Assembly: GCF_001953885.1 (NCBI RefSeq)
Contig: NZ_MQUS01000002.1
Coordinates: 372,001-436,000, forward strand
DNA length: 64,000 nucleotides
Direction of reading: 5' to 3'
DNA from: Streptomyces sp. IMTB 2501
GTDB lineage: Bacteria > Actinomycetota > Actinomycetes > Streptomycetales > Streptomycetaceae
Below the pieces are notes generated by a model. That model saw only the letters and a list, made by a program, of their open reading frames with translations. It had not been told where the DNA came from and searched no databases. A program made the position numbers and the translations under genes. This document shows, one piece after another, positions 43,521-51,894 of this stretch (within the stretch, counting starts at the first letter, position 1; each line of letters opens with the position of its first letter).

Positions 43521-44717
43521 TCACTTCTCCCGGAGCTGCCGGAAGAACGCCCGGACATCACCGATCAGCAGGTCCGGCTCCTCCAGGGCCGCGAAGTGCC
43601 CGCCCCGGTCGAACTCCGTCCAGCGCACGAGGTTCTCGGTGCGCTCCGCCTTGTGCCGCAGCGGGATCTGGGGGTCGGCCGGGAACACGGCCAGCGCGGT
43701 CGGCGCGGCCGAGGGGGTGGCCAGCCGTGCGTTCCAGTCGCCGGCCGCCGCCCGTTCGTAGTAGATGCGCCCCGACGAACCGGCCGTACCGGTCAGCCAG
43801 TACAGCATCACGTCGGTCAGGAGCCGGTCCCGGTCCACCGCCTCCTCCGGCAGCTCCGCGCAGTCCGTCCACTCCCGGAACTTCTCGACGATCCACGCGA
43901 GTTGACCGACGGGCGAGTCCGTCAGGGCGTAGCCGAGGGTGTGCGGACGGGTGGACTGCAGGGCGGCGTACCCGGCGCCGTCGCGGAACCACTCGTCCCA
44001 CCGGCGCCAGGATCGCAGCGTCCGCTCCCGCTCCTCGGGGCCGAGCGCGGCCAGCTCCTCCTCGGTCGGCTCGGTCAGCGCCTGCGCGCCCGGCAGCAGA
44101 TTGAGATGGACGCCGATCACCCGGTCCGGATGCATACGGCCCAGTTCGCGGGAGATCCCCGCACCCCAGTCGCCGCCCTGCAGCCCGAACCGCTCGTATC
44201 CGAGCCGCCGCATCAGCTCCGCCCAGGCACCGGCCACCCGGCCCGCCTCCCAGCCCCGCTCGGTGGTGGGCCCGGACAGCCCGAAGCCGGGGATGCTCGG
44301 CAGGACGACGTGGAAGGCGTCCGCCGCGTCACCGCCGTGCGCCACCGGGTCGGTGAGCGGGCCGACCACGTCCAGGAACTCCACGATCGAACCCGGCCAG
44401 CCATGGGTGATCACCAGCGGCGTGGCGTCCGGCTCGGGCGAGCGGATGTGGGCGAAGTGGATGTGGGCTCCGTCGATCGTGGTGGTGAACTGCGGCCACC
44501 GGTTCAGCTCGGCCTCGGCGGCGCGCCAGTCGTACGTGTGCCGCCAGTAGTGGACCAGCTCCCGCAGATAGCCGGCCGGCACGCCGTACTCCCAGCCGGC
44601 TCCGGGCAGTTCGGCGGGCCAGCGGGTGCGGTCGAGACGGTCGTGCAGGTCGTCGAGGTCGCTCTGCGGAACGGACAGCCGGAAGGGCTCGATACGTTCG
44701 TCGGGTGTGGAGGTCAT
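43521..44717 (-). CDS. Epoxide hydrolase (alpha/beta hydrolase with EHN domain)
   Basis: The 398-aa protein has the epoxide hydrolase N-terminal domain (IEPFRLSVPQSDLDDLHDRL, TRWPAELPGAGWEYGVPAGY) followed by the alpha/beta hydrolase core. The HGWPG oxyanion motif is in PLVITHGWPGSIVEF, the nucleophile Asp in LQGGDWGAGISRELG and the base His in DRGGHFAALEEPD. Tyr residues of the lid are expected in RIYYERAAAG. It hydrolyses an epoxide to a diol; the substrate is unknown. It is divergent from the VOC gene. Confidence 0.9.
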   Translation of the reverse strand: MTSTPDERIEPFRLSVPQSDLDDLHDRLDRTRWPAELPGAGWEYGVPAGYLRELVHYWRHTYDWRAAEAELNRWPQFTTTIDGAHIHFAHIRSPEPDATPLVITHGWPGSIVEFLDVVGPLTDPVAHGGDAADAFHVVLPSIPGFGLSGPTTERGWEAGRVAGAWAELMRRLGYERFGLQGGDWGAGISRELGRMHPDRVIGVHLNLLPGAQALTEPTEEELAALGPEERERTLRSWRRWDEWFRDGAGYAALQSTRPHTLGYALTDSPVGQLAWIVEKFREWTDCAELPEEAVDRDRLLTDVMLYWLTGTAGSSGRIYYERAAAGDWNARLATPSAAPTALAVFPADPQIPLRHKAERTENLVRWTEFDRGGHFAALEEPDLLIGDVRAFFRQLREK

Positions 44718-44838
44718 GATCGGGATGCTAGGCGGACCCGGCGTTCACCCGTTGGGATTAATCGGTGGCCCGGCCGATGAGTTTCACCGCGAGGATCGGT
44801 CGATACAGGTGACCGCGTTCCCCGCCCAGGAGGTACTC

Positions 44839-45321
44839 ATGACCACCGACGGATTCACCACCTGTCTCTGGTTCGACGGCCAGGCCGAGGAGGCCGCCGA
44901 GTTCTACGTCTCGGTCTTCAAGAACTCCAGCATCGGCAGGATCAGCCGCTACACCGACGCCGGGCCCGGCGAGACCGGCTCCGTGCTGACCGTCGAGTTC
45001 ACGGCCAACGGCCAGAAGTTCATCGCGCTCAACGGCGGCCCCCAGTTCAAGTTCAACGAGGCCGTCTCCTTCCAGATCCTCTGCGCCGACCAGGCGGAGA
45101 TCGACCACTACTGGACCAAGCTCACCGAGAACGGCGGCGAGGGCGGCCCCTGCGGCTGGCTCAAGGACAGGTACGGCCTCTCCTGGCAGGTCGTCTACGA
45201 CCGGCTGGCGGACATGGTCCACGACCCCGACGGCGCGAAGGTCGACCGTGCCATGAAGGCCATGATGGCCATGGGCAAGCTGGACGTCGCCGCGCTGGAC
45301 GAGGCGTACGCGGGGGAGTAG
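44839..45321 (+). CDS. VOC family protein, PhnB/3-demethylubiquinone-methyltransferase-like
   Basis: The 160-aa protein matches the PhnB-like VOC group: TTCLWFDGQAEEAAEFYVSV-FKNSSI at the start, LTVEFTANGQKFIALNGGPQ, FKFNEAVSFQILCADQAEID-HYWTKL, CGWLKDRYGLSWQVVY. Catalytic function is unproven for the group. AGGAGG lies five to six bases before ATG 44839. It is followed by an inverted-repeat element. Confidence 0.85.
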   Translation: MTTDGFTTCLWFDGQAEEAAEFYVSVFKNSSIGRISRYTDAGPGETGSVLTVEFTANGQKFIALNGGPQFKFNEAVSFQILCADQAEIDHYWTKLTENGGEGGPCGWLKDRYGLSWQVVYDRLADMVHDPDGAKVDRAMKAMMAMGKLDVAALDEAYAGE

Positions 45322-45330
45322 CGGACCCTG

Positions 45331-45401
45331 GGGCCTGTCCGGCGGATCCTGCCGCAGACGCGGGAGTCGATTCTCTGCGACCTGATCCGTCGGACAGGCC
45401 C
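45331..45401. repeat. Inverted-repeat element, copy 1 (71 bp)
   Basis: GGGCCTGTCCGGCGGATC (45331-45348) and GATCCGTCGGACAGGCCC (45384-45401) are 18-bp arms with one mismatch, around a 35-base centre. It lies between the convergent VOC and APH genes and matches the element at 50077-50203, including CTG-x-CGC-x-GACGCGG inside the left arm and GACCTGATCCG at the right. Confidence 0.75.
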
Positions 45402-45431
45402 TCGACCCTCACCAGGCGCCCGCGAGGACCC

Positions 45432-46340
45432 TCACCCGGCCTCGCCGAGAATCTCGGTGATCACATGCCGGGAGTTCTCCGCCAGGGCCGGGTTGGTGTC
45501 CCAGTAGTACGGCAGTTGGATCAGCGAGATCGACAGCGCCCAGCCCCGACCCCGCGCCCACTCCGCGTCGTCCGCTCCTACGGCCTTGCGGAAGGTGTCC
45601 CGCACGGACGCGGGCAGCAGGTTCCAGGCCACGATCAGATCCACGGCCGGATCGCCCACACCCGCGCAGCCGAAGTCGATGACCGCGCTCAGCCGGCCCT
45701 TGTCGACCAGCACGTTGCCGGGGGAGAGGTCCCCGTGGGCCCACACCGGCGGCCCGGTGTGCTCCGGCGCGCGCAGGGACTGCTCCCACAGCGCCGTGAC
45801 GGCCCCGCCGTCGACCCGTCCGCCCAGCTCCGCGACGGCCGCGCGGGTGGGCTCGTCCCGGTCCCGCAGGGGACCGCCCCGGTAGCCGGGCGGCACGTCC
45901 CGCGGGTCGATCCGGCGCAGCGCGCGCACGAACGCCGCCAGATCCCCGGCGAGCCGCTCCGGCTCCCGCACGGCACCCGCCACCGGATTGCGCCCCGCCA
46001 GCCAGCGGTAGACGGACCAGGGCCACGGAAAGCCCTCGTCCGGCTCGCCGAGGCCCAACGGTTCGGGCACGGCCACCGGCAGCAGCGGCCCGAGCCGGGG
46101 CAGCCAGCGCTGCTCGTGCCGCAGGTCCGGTACGGCGCCGGGCCGGCGGGGCAGCCGTACCAGCAGGTCGGTGCCCAGCCGGAACATGGCGTTCTCGGTC
46201 CCGGAGGACGCGAGGCGCCGTACCGGCAGGGCGGCCCAGCGCGGGAACCGGCGGGCGATCAGGCGCTGGACCAGCGGGGCGTCGAGGTCGACCTCGTCCG
46301 CGTGCATCTTCTGCGGCCTCGGGCCGTCATGGGCACTCAT
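45432..46340 (-). CDS. Aminoglycoside phosphotransferase (APH) family kinase
   Basis: The 302-aa protein has the APH fold: RLASSGTENAMFRLGTDLLV-RLPRR for the nucleotide-binding N-lobe, the catalytic loop VWAHGDLSPGNVLVDKGRLS and the metal-binding VIDFGCAGVGDPAVDLIVAW. Such enzymes phosphorylate small molecules (aminoglycosides, macrolides, sugars or choline). A resistance role cannot be deduced from the sequence. It is convergent with the VOC gene across the repeat element. Confidence 0.87.
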   Translation of the reverse strand: MSAHDGPRPQKMHADEVDLDAPLVQRLIARRFPRWAALPVRRLASSGTENAMFRLGTDLLVRLPRRPGAVPDLRHEQRWLPRLGPLLPVAVPEPLGLGEPDEGFPWPWSVYRWLAGRNPVAGAVREPERLAGDLAAFVRALRRIDPRDVPPGYRGGPLRDRDEPTRAAVAELGGRVDGGAVTALWEQSLRAPEHTGPPVWAHGDLSPGNVLVDKGRLSAVIDFGCAGVGDPAVDLIVAWNLLPASVRDTFRKAVGADDAEWARGRGWALSISLIQLPYYWDTNPALAENSRHVITEILGEAG

Positions 46341-46395
46341 CGCGGCCCATCCCAGCGCCTCGGCGCCCTCGCTGTCGACGGAATTTCCCGCGGGC

Positions 46396-47274
46396 TCAGA
46401 CCCGGTCGGCCGCGATCAGCAGATACTGGAAACTGCCGTTGCGGTAGGCGTCGAGGAACGTGTCCTCGATGCCCGTGACCAGATGTCCGGCCTCCTTGCG
46501 CAGTTCCCAGTAGGGGATCGTGGCCTCGGTCAGATCCTCGACATGGACCGGCACCAGGCGGTTGCGGGCCATCGCCTTGAAATACTCCGAGCGCGGGTGG
46601 ATGTCGCAGATGTAGTGGGCGTTGATCAGCGACACCTCGCGCGAGGCCTGGCCGTAGGTGTCGTTGTAGCAGCCGGTGATCACCACGTAGCGTCCGCCGC
46701 GGCGCAGCAGCCGGGCGTGCTCCGCGAACAGCAGGTCCAGCTCGACGTACATGGTGGACTCGTTGTTCCAGGACGCCGCGTACGCGCCGGTCTCGAAACC
46801 TGTGTCGAGCATGTTGCGGTGGTGGTAGCGCACCTTGTCGTCGATGCCGCGGGCGCGGGCCTGCTCATTGGCGAAGTCGGCCTGCTTCGCCGAGATGGTG
46901 ACGCCGTCGGCGTGGCAGCCGTAACGCAGATGCGCCACGACACTGCCGCCGCCGCGGCCGCAGCCGGCGTCGAAGACGCGGTCGGCCGGGGAGAGCGGGC
47001 CGATGCGCGAGGCGAGCAGTTCGGCCTGGGCGTGCTCCAGACGGTGCAGCTCGGCGGTGATGCGGTCCCGGCGCAGGGCCGGATCGGGCTCGTCGAGCAT
47101 CGACCGGTCGGCCGCGCCGATGCCGTAGTGGTGGTGGTACAGGTCGTCGATCCTGCCGAGTTCGAGGTTGACCGGGTTCTCCTCGGCGTTCCAGTAGTCC
47201 GCGACCCTGGTCTGGTAGGTGGACTGGGCCGGGACGGGAAGGGGAGTGGTCCGGGCGACAGGGGCAGTGGTCAA
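46396..47274 (-). CDS. Geranyl diphosphate 2-C-methyltransferase-like
   Basis: The 292-aa SAM-dependent methyltransferase resembles GPP C2-methyltransferase: YQTRVADYWNAEENPVNLEL, DDLYHHHYGIGAADRSMLDE, SAM-binding VFDAGCGRGGGSVVAHLRYG, and ASWNNESTMYVELDLLFAEH. It methylates C2 of geranyl diphosphate, giving 2-methyl-GPP, the substrate of the terpene cyclase encoded just upstream. The start is TTG 47274, six bases after GAGGAG; ATG 47295 has no ribosome site. It is the last gene of the encapsulin-cyclase operon (50-base gap). Confidence 0.88.
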   Translation of the reverse strand: MTTAPVARTTPLPVPAQSTYQTRVADYWNAEENPVNLELGRIDDLYHHHYGIGAADRSMLDEPDPALRRDRITAELHRLEHAQAELLASRIGPLSPADRVFDAGCGRGGGSVVAHLRYGCHADGVTISAKQADFANEQARARGIDDKVRYHHRNMLDTGFETGAYAASWNNESTMYVELDLLFAEHARLLRRGGRYVVITGCYNDTYGQASREVSLINAHYICDIHPRSEYFKAMARNRLVPVHVEDLTEATIPYWELRKEAGHLVTGIEDTFLDAYRNGSFQYLLIAADRV

Positions 47275-47324
47275 CGGTGGCTCCTCGTGGCGCATGTGAC
47301 GTTGTTTCGAAAAGACGGCGGTTT

Positions 47325-48374
47325 CTACCAGTAGTCGGGCAGGTGGTAGCGGTGGGTGTTGGTGGAGTGCCACTCGTGGTTGCCCGACACCCAGGCGGCG
47401 AGCCCCTGGGCGTAGCGCTCCACCAGGGGCGAGGTGGCCGACAGCAGGGCCGCCTCCTCCTCGAATGCCTCCATGATCCGGTTGTGGATCTCGACGGACT
47501 TGAGGTACGCGGCCTTCAGACCGATCCGCTCGTTGGCGGCGATGACCTGGGGCAGATTGAGGTGGGTGGGGTCGCTGGCCAGTTCCTTGGTGAAGGAGTA
47601 CAGGTCGTTGACGAGCGTGGTGGCGTTGCTGGCGAGGGCGGTGATCCGCTGGATCTCGGGGCGGGCGTAGACCTGCTCGGGCAGTTCGTAGCCGTCCACG
47701 GCGTCGACGAGTGTCAGACAGGGACGGAAGTTGTTGAACTGCCGCATCACCAGGTACTCCCAGACCCGCGGCACGTACTTGGTCTCCATCCAGGCGGCCT
47801 CGCCCAGATAGCCCAGGTGCAGCCGGGCGATGTCGTACACGAACCGGCTGGTCTGGCTGGGCGTGGCGAAGGTCGCGTAATCCTCTAGGGCGAAGTAGTA
47901 CGAGCGCAGCGGACCGTCGGCCTGGATGCCCTCGCGCCACTCGGCCTCCACCTCCGGGACGCCGTGGAAGGGGTCGAGCGCCGACTGGGCGATGATCAGC
48001 GGGCCGCCCAGCCCGCGCCGCGAGCCGCCCCGGCCCTCGTCCTCCTCGCAGTAGCAGGAGTCGACGATGTTCTCGGCGAGCAGGAACTTGCCGGCGGCCG
48101 TCAGACGGTCCAGGTCGAGCGCGCCCGGATGCTGCAGTACGACGGCCCGGCCGAACTGGAAGCCGGAGAAGTCCCCGCTCCACGACGCGGGGAACAGGTC
48201 CAGGTCCCGGGCCCAGCTCTCCAGGCGGTGGTCGATCTCGGCCGCCTTCTCCGGGTCGGCGGGTACCGCGGGCCGGTACAGCAGCCCGGGGATCGCTCCG
48301 GTGCGCCGGGTCCGCAGGCTCTGGGCGAGGTTCGGAGGGCCGGGCAGCTGGTAGGCGGTCGTCGTAGTGCTCAT
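47325..48374 (-). CDS. 2-methylisoborneol synthase-type terpene cyclase
   Basis: The 349-aa class I terpene synthase has an Asp-rich motif AENIVDSCYCEEDEG (D105-D112), a conserved RQFNNFRPCLTLVDAVDGYE, the NSE metal motif NDLYSFTKE (256-264) and the end EWHSTNTHRYHLPDYW. It should cyclise 2-methyl-GPP from the adjacent methyltransferase to 2-methylisoborneol or a relative such as 2-methylenebornane. Two oddities are visible. The motif reads DSCYCEED where MIB synthases have DDCYCED, and the protein lacks the ~90-residue disordered N-terminal region of the S. coelicolor enzyme, where encapsulin targeting would be expected. It lies 16 bases after the encapsulin gene. Confidence 0.85.
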   Translation of the reverse strand: MSTTTTAYQLPGPPNLAQSLRTRRTGAIPGLLYRPAVPADPEKAAEIDHRLESWARDLDLFPASWSGDFSGFQFGRAVVLQHPGALDLDRLTAAGKFLLAENIVDSCYCEEDEGRGGSRRGLGGPLIIAQSALDPFHGVPEVEAEWREGIQADGPLRSYYFALEDYATFATPSQTSRFVYDIARLHLGYLGEAAWMETKYVPRVWEYLVMRQFNNFRPCLTLVDAVDGYELPEQVYARPEIQRITALASNATTLVNDLYSFTKELASDPTHLNLPQVIAANERIGLKAAYLKSVEIHNRIMEAFEEEAALLSATSPLVERYAQGLAAWVSGNHEWHSTNTHRYHLPDYW

Positions 48375-48390
48375 GGGGTGCTCCAGGCGG

Positions 48391-49833
48391 TCATTCGGGG
48401 AGCCGGCCGATCTGGACGTTTTCCAGGATCCCGGCCGCGTCGGGCACGAGAATGGCCAGCGAGTAGTACGCGGTCACTAGGTAGTTGACGATCGCGGCAG
48501 AGTCGATGCCCATGAACCGGACGTTCAGGCCCGGCTGATGCTCTTCCGGGATGCCGGTCTGATAGAGGCCGATGACCCCCTGGTCGGCCTCGCCCGTGCG
48601 CAGGGCGATGATGCTGCTGGTGTGGTCGTCGCTGATCGGGATCTTGCCACAGGGAAAGATCGGCACGCCGCGCCACGCCGGTACCTCGTGGCCGTCCACG
48701 CTCACGGTGCCGGGAACCAGGCCGCGCCGGTTGCATTGTCGGAAGAACGCCGCGATCGCCTTGGGATGGGCGAGGAAGACCCTCGTCTTGCGCCGCATGG
48801 AGAGCAGTTCGTCCATGTCGTCCGGGGTCGGCGGGCCGTTGAGAGTGCTGACCCGCTGGCCGTAGTCGACGTTGTGCAGCAGCCCGAACTCCCGGTTGTT
48901 GACCAGCTCCCACTCCTGGCGCTCGCGGATCTCCTCGACCGTGAGCCGGAGCTGCTGCTGGGTCTGGTCCATCGGGTGGTTGTAGAGGTCGGCGACCCGG
49001 GTGTGCACCCGCAGTACGGCCTGGGTGAGGGACAACTCGTATTCGCGCGGGGCGAGTTCGTAGTCCACGAAGCCGCCGGGCAGCGTGGGCTCGCCGACAT
49101 GGCCGGCCTGCACCGGTACCTCGGCCTCGCCCTTGCGGTTCATGGGCTTGTTCTGCCGCTCGACATACGCCTGGAGATGCGCGGCGAGGGACGGCACCCG
49201 CTCGGTGTACTCCTGCACGACGGTCCAGGGCAGCGCGAGCACCACACCCGCGGTCTCGGCCCGCACCGAGGCCAGCCACAGCGGGTCGGACTGTCCGACC
49301 GCCTCGTCGCCCATCTGGTCGCCGTCGGTGACGACCCCGGTGATCTCCTCCTCGCCGTACTTGCCGGAGGTGTACCGGGTGAACCGGCCGTGCACGACCA
49401 GATACGCCTCCGCCACGGGCTGGCCGGCCTCGAACAGCACCTGCCCGGCGCGCACCTCGCGGGACTGGAAACGGCCGGCGATCTCCCGCAGCACCTCGAT
49501 GTCCGGGTAGCCGCGCAGGATCGGCAGTTCGGTCAGTGTCTCGGGGATGACCCGGATGTCGTCGGCGCCGTTCTGCTCGAAGTGCACCCGGCCGCGCCCC
49601 GTACGCAGCTGGAGGCGGCGGTTGACCCGGTAGGCGCCGCCCTTGACGTCCACCCACGGCAGGGTCTTCAGCAGCCATCGCGAGGTGATGGCCTGCATCT
49701 GCGGTTCGGACTTGGTGGTCGTGGCGAGCTGGCGTGCCGCCCGGGTGCTGAGGCTGGTGAGCTGCCCGTCGGCCGTGGGTTCGGGTGCGGGTTCGTCGAC
49801 GGCGGAACCGGTGGCGCTGTCCGGTGTGGTCAC
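48391..49833 (-). CDS. Family 2B encapsulin shell protein with cyclic-nucleotide-binding domain (EshA/EshB-like)
   Basis: The 480-aa protein combines an HK97-like shell fold with an inserted cNMP domain at about residues 100-215 ([40 protein letters not shown]). Shell regions include [49 protein letters not shown] and [20 protein letters not shown]. Proteins of this group form nanocompartments, and terpene cyclases encoded beside them are known cargo in Streptomyces. The gene heads the operon with the cyclase and the GPP methyltransferase. GTG 49833 follows GGAGGG closely. I see no reason to doubt the shell function. Confidence 0.88.
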   Translation of the reverse strand: MTTPDSATGSAVDEPAPEPTADGQLTSLSTRAARQLATTTKSEPQMQAITSRWLLKTLPWVDVKGGAYRVNRRLQLRTGRGRVHFEQNGADDIRVIPETLTELPILRGYPDIEVLREIAGRFQSREVRAGQVLFEAGQPVAEAYLVVHGRFTRYTSGKYGEEEITGVVTDGDQMGDEAVGQSDPLWLASVRAETAGVVLALPWTVVQEYTERVPSLAAHLQAYVERQNKPMNRKGEAEVPVQAGHVGEPTLPGGFVDYELAPREYELSLTQAVLRVHTRVADLYNHPMDQTQQQLRLTVEEIRERQEWELVNNREFGLLHNVDYGQRVSTLNGPPTPDDMDELLSMRRKTRVFLAHPKAIAAFFRQCNRRGLVPGTVSVDGHEVPAWRGVPIFPCGKIPISDDHTSSIIALRTGEADQGVIGLYQTGIPEEHQPGLNVRFMGIDSAAIVNYLVTAYYSLAILVPDAAGILENVQIGRLPE

Positions 49834-50341
49834 ATTCCCTCCAGCGGAGCTGCTTGCGAACGGGGGTGGCCGGGATCGATGGGTGGTGACCGTGGTGGTC
49901 CTGTACCCGGGCCAAGCCAAACAGTCCTCGTGAGGTGCCCGATACAGCGTGAAGGGGGCGGAACCGGCCACTCAGGCGTGTAAACCTGCTGATCGGGGCA
50001 CGTCCGGCAAACGGCGTGGCCACGCGCCGGCGCACCGCACCCCCGCGCACGCCGCTGTGGTGCGCCCCGGCCCCCAGGGCCTGTCCGGCGGATCCTGTCG
50101 CGGACGCGGAGGCGCCCAGACGTGGAGACACCCCCATCGCCCCCGCTCGCCTGCGCCTACAAGGTGCCGCCGAGGCCCACGACCTGATCCGCCGGACAGG
50201 CCCCAGACTCCCCGGCGGGGCAAGGGGCGGGCCGTGCGTTCGGCGCGCGGGCCGACGGCGGGGTGGCTAGCGTGAGCTTGGGGACACAGCACCCGAGGCG
50301 GGGACCATCCGGACGGGACACACAGCAGGAGGGCCGCGAGC
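49834..50341. other. 508-base divergent intergenic region
   Basis: It separates the encapsulin operon (minus) and a VOC gene (plus). It contains inverted-repeat element copy 2 (50077-50203) and, closer to the encapsulin gene, unremarkable GC-rich sequence presumed to hold its promoter. I see no convincing gene. Confidence 0.5.
50077..50203. repeat. Inverted-repeat element, copy 2 (127 bp)
   Basis: GGGCCTGTCCGGCGGATC (50077-50094) and GATCCGCCGGACAGGCCC (50186-50203) are perfect 18-bp complements around a 91-base centre. Arms and flanking inner bases match copy 1 at 45331, so both belong to one repeat family. No transposase is encoded. Confidence 0.75.
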
Positions 50342-51136
50342 ATGGCCGTACAACCCGAGGGAACGCCCTGTTGGGCCGATGCGATGTTCAGCGACGTCGA
50401 GGGAGCCAAGCGCTTCTACAGCGATGTCCTCGGCTGGACCTTCGGCGAGTCGTCGTCGGAGTACGGCAACTACACGCAGGCCTACGTCGACGGCAAGGCG
50501 GTGGCCGCCGTCGTCCCGCCCATGCCCGGCCAGGAGGGCCAGTCGCAGTGGTGCCTGTACTTCGCCGTGCCGGACGCCGCCGCCACCGCGGGCAAGATCC
50601 GCGAGAACGGCGGCGAGGTGCTGATGGAGCCGATGCAGGTCGGCGACTTCGGCACGATGTGTCTGGCCCGGGAGCCCAGCGGAGCCGTCTTCGGTGTCTG
50701 GCAGGCCGGCACCCATGAGGGCTTCGAGGCGACGGCGACCCCCGGCGCCTACTGCTGGGCCGAGGTCTTCACCCGGGAGCCCGAGAAGGCCGACACCTTC
50801 CTCTCCGCCGTCTTTCCGTACCGGATGAAGCAGATGCAGGACCACGCCGTCGACTACCGGATGTTCGACGTGGGCGAGAACGCCGTCCTCGGCCGGATGA
50901 AGATGACCGACGACTTCCCGCCCGAGGTGCCGTCGTACATCAACGTCTACTTCACCGTCGACGACTGCGACGAGGCCGTGGCACGCGCCACGAAGCTCGG
51001 TGGAGTCCTCCGCTTCGGGCCGATGAGCAGCCCCTTCGGCCGGTTCGCGGCCCTGAGCGACCCGCAGGGCGCGAATTTCTCGGTGATCGACATCACGACC
51101 ACGGAAGGCGAGATGCCGAAGGTCGAGGACGTCTGA
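50342..51136 (+). CDS. Two-domain VOC (glyoxalase-like) protein
   Basis: The 264-aa protein is two VOC domains in tandem: GTPCWADAMFSDVEGAKRFY-SDVLGW..., then PGAYCWAEVFTREPEKADTF-L... (domain 2 from ~residue 132). Each ends in a typical strand pair (GAVFGVWQAG; GANFSVIDI). Similar proteins are common in actinobacteria without an assigned reaction. GGAGGGCC precedes the ATG. It runs in the same direction as the RNase HI gene. Confidence 0.83.
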   Translation: MAVQPEGTPCWADAMFSDVEGAKRFYSDVLGWTFGESSSEYGNYTQAYVDGKAVAAVVPPMPGQEGQSQWCLYFAVPDAAATAGKIRENGGEVLMEPMQVGDFGTMCLAREPSGAVFGVWQAGTHEGFEATATPGAYCWAEVFTREPEKADTFLSAVFPYRMKQMQDHAVDYRMFDVGENAVLGRMKMTDDFPPEVPSYINVYFTVDDCDEAVARATKLGGVLRFGPMSSPFGRFAALSDPQGANFSVIDITTTEGEMPKVEDV

Positions 51137-51168
51137 CACGTCCGTGACGGTGCCCGGCCCGGCCGTGG

Positions 51169-51174
51169 CATGAT
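51169..51174 (+). promoter_or_regulatory. -10-like element for RNase HI gene
   Basis: CATGAT ends seven bases before ATG 51182; a leaderless transcript is possible. This also favours 51182 over the in-frame ATG at 51170. Confidence 0.35.
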
Positions 51175-51181
51175 CGTGCAC

Positions 51182-51874
51182 ATGCGTGAACGTGTGGTGG
51201 CCGCGTGCGACGGGGCTTCGAAGGGAAACCCGGGACCGGCGGGATGGGCGTGGGTGGTCTCCGACGACGAGCGGACCGCCGCCCGCTGGGAGGCGGGCCC
51301 GCTCGGCCGGGCCACCAACAACGTCGCCGAACTGACGGCCCTGGAGCGGCTGCTCACGGCCGTCGAGCCGGACGTGCCGCTGGAGATCCGCATGGACTCC
51401 CAGTATGCGATGAAGGCCGTGACCACCTGGCTGCCGGGCTGGAAGCGCAACGGCTGGAAGACCGCCGCGGGCAAGCCGGTCGCCAACCAGGACCTGGTCG
51501 TGCGCATCGACGAGCTGCTCGACGGCCGGTCGGTCGAGTTCCGCTACGTCCCGGCGCACCAGGTCGACGGCGACCCGCTGAACGACTTCGCCGACCGCGC
51601 AGCCAGCCAGGCCGCCTCCGTCCAGAAGCCGGCCGGCAGCGCGCTGGGCTCCGCCGAGCCGCCGCCGTCGCCCGACACCCCGAAGGCGGCCGCCCCGCGC
51701 AAGAAGGCGCCCCGCCGCACCGGCGACGGAGCGACCTCCCGTACGTCCTCGCGCACCATCAAGGCGAAGTTCCCCGGCCGCTGCCTGTGCGGCCGCTCCT
51801 ACGCGGCCGGCGAGTCCATCGCCAAGAACGCGCAGGGCTGGGGCCACCCGGAGTGCCGCACCGCCGAGGCCTGA
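51182..51874 (+). CDS. Ribonuclease HI with Cys-containing C-terminal extension
   Basis: The 230-aa protein has a complete RNase H domain in residues 1-145: VAACDGASKGNPGPAGWAWV (first Asp), NNVAELTALERLL (Glu), IRMDSQYAMKAV (second Asp) and ADRAASQ (last Asp). It cleaves RNA in RNA-DNA hybrids. A Pro/Ala/Lys-rich linker leads to a C-terminal module RCLCGRSYAAGESIAKNAQG-WGHPEC, whose C-x-C and H-x-x-C could bind zinc. The extension is not in minimal RNase HI and may bind nucleic acid. The start at 51182 is preferred for promoter spacing. Confidence 0.85.
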   Translation: MRERVVAACDGASKGNPGPAGWAWVVSDDERTAARWEAGPLGRATNNVAELTALERLLTAVEPDVPLEIRMDSQYAMKAVTTWLPGWKRNGWKTAAGKPVANQDLVVRIDELLDGRSVEFRYVPAHQVDGDPLNDFADRAASQAASVQKPAGSALGSAEPPPSPDTPKAAAPRKKAPRRTGDGATSRTSSRTIKAKFPGRCLCGRSYAAGESIAKNAQGWGHPECRTAEA

Positions 51875-51894
51875 TCAGCCGGGCCCAGCCGGCT

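Noticed and set aside
45331..50203. Composite transposon bounded by the two inverted-repeat elements
   Set aside because: The interval holds only ordinary genes with normal codon use, no transposase, and the elements are not the same length.
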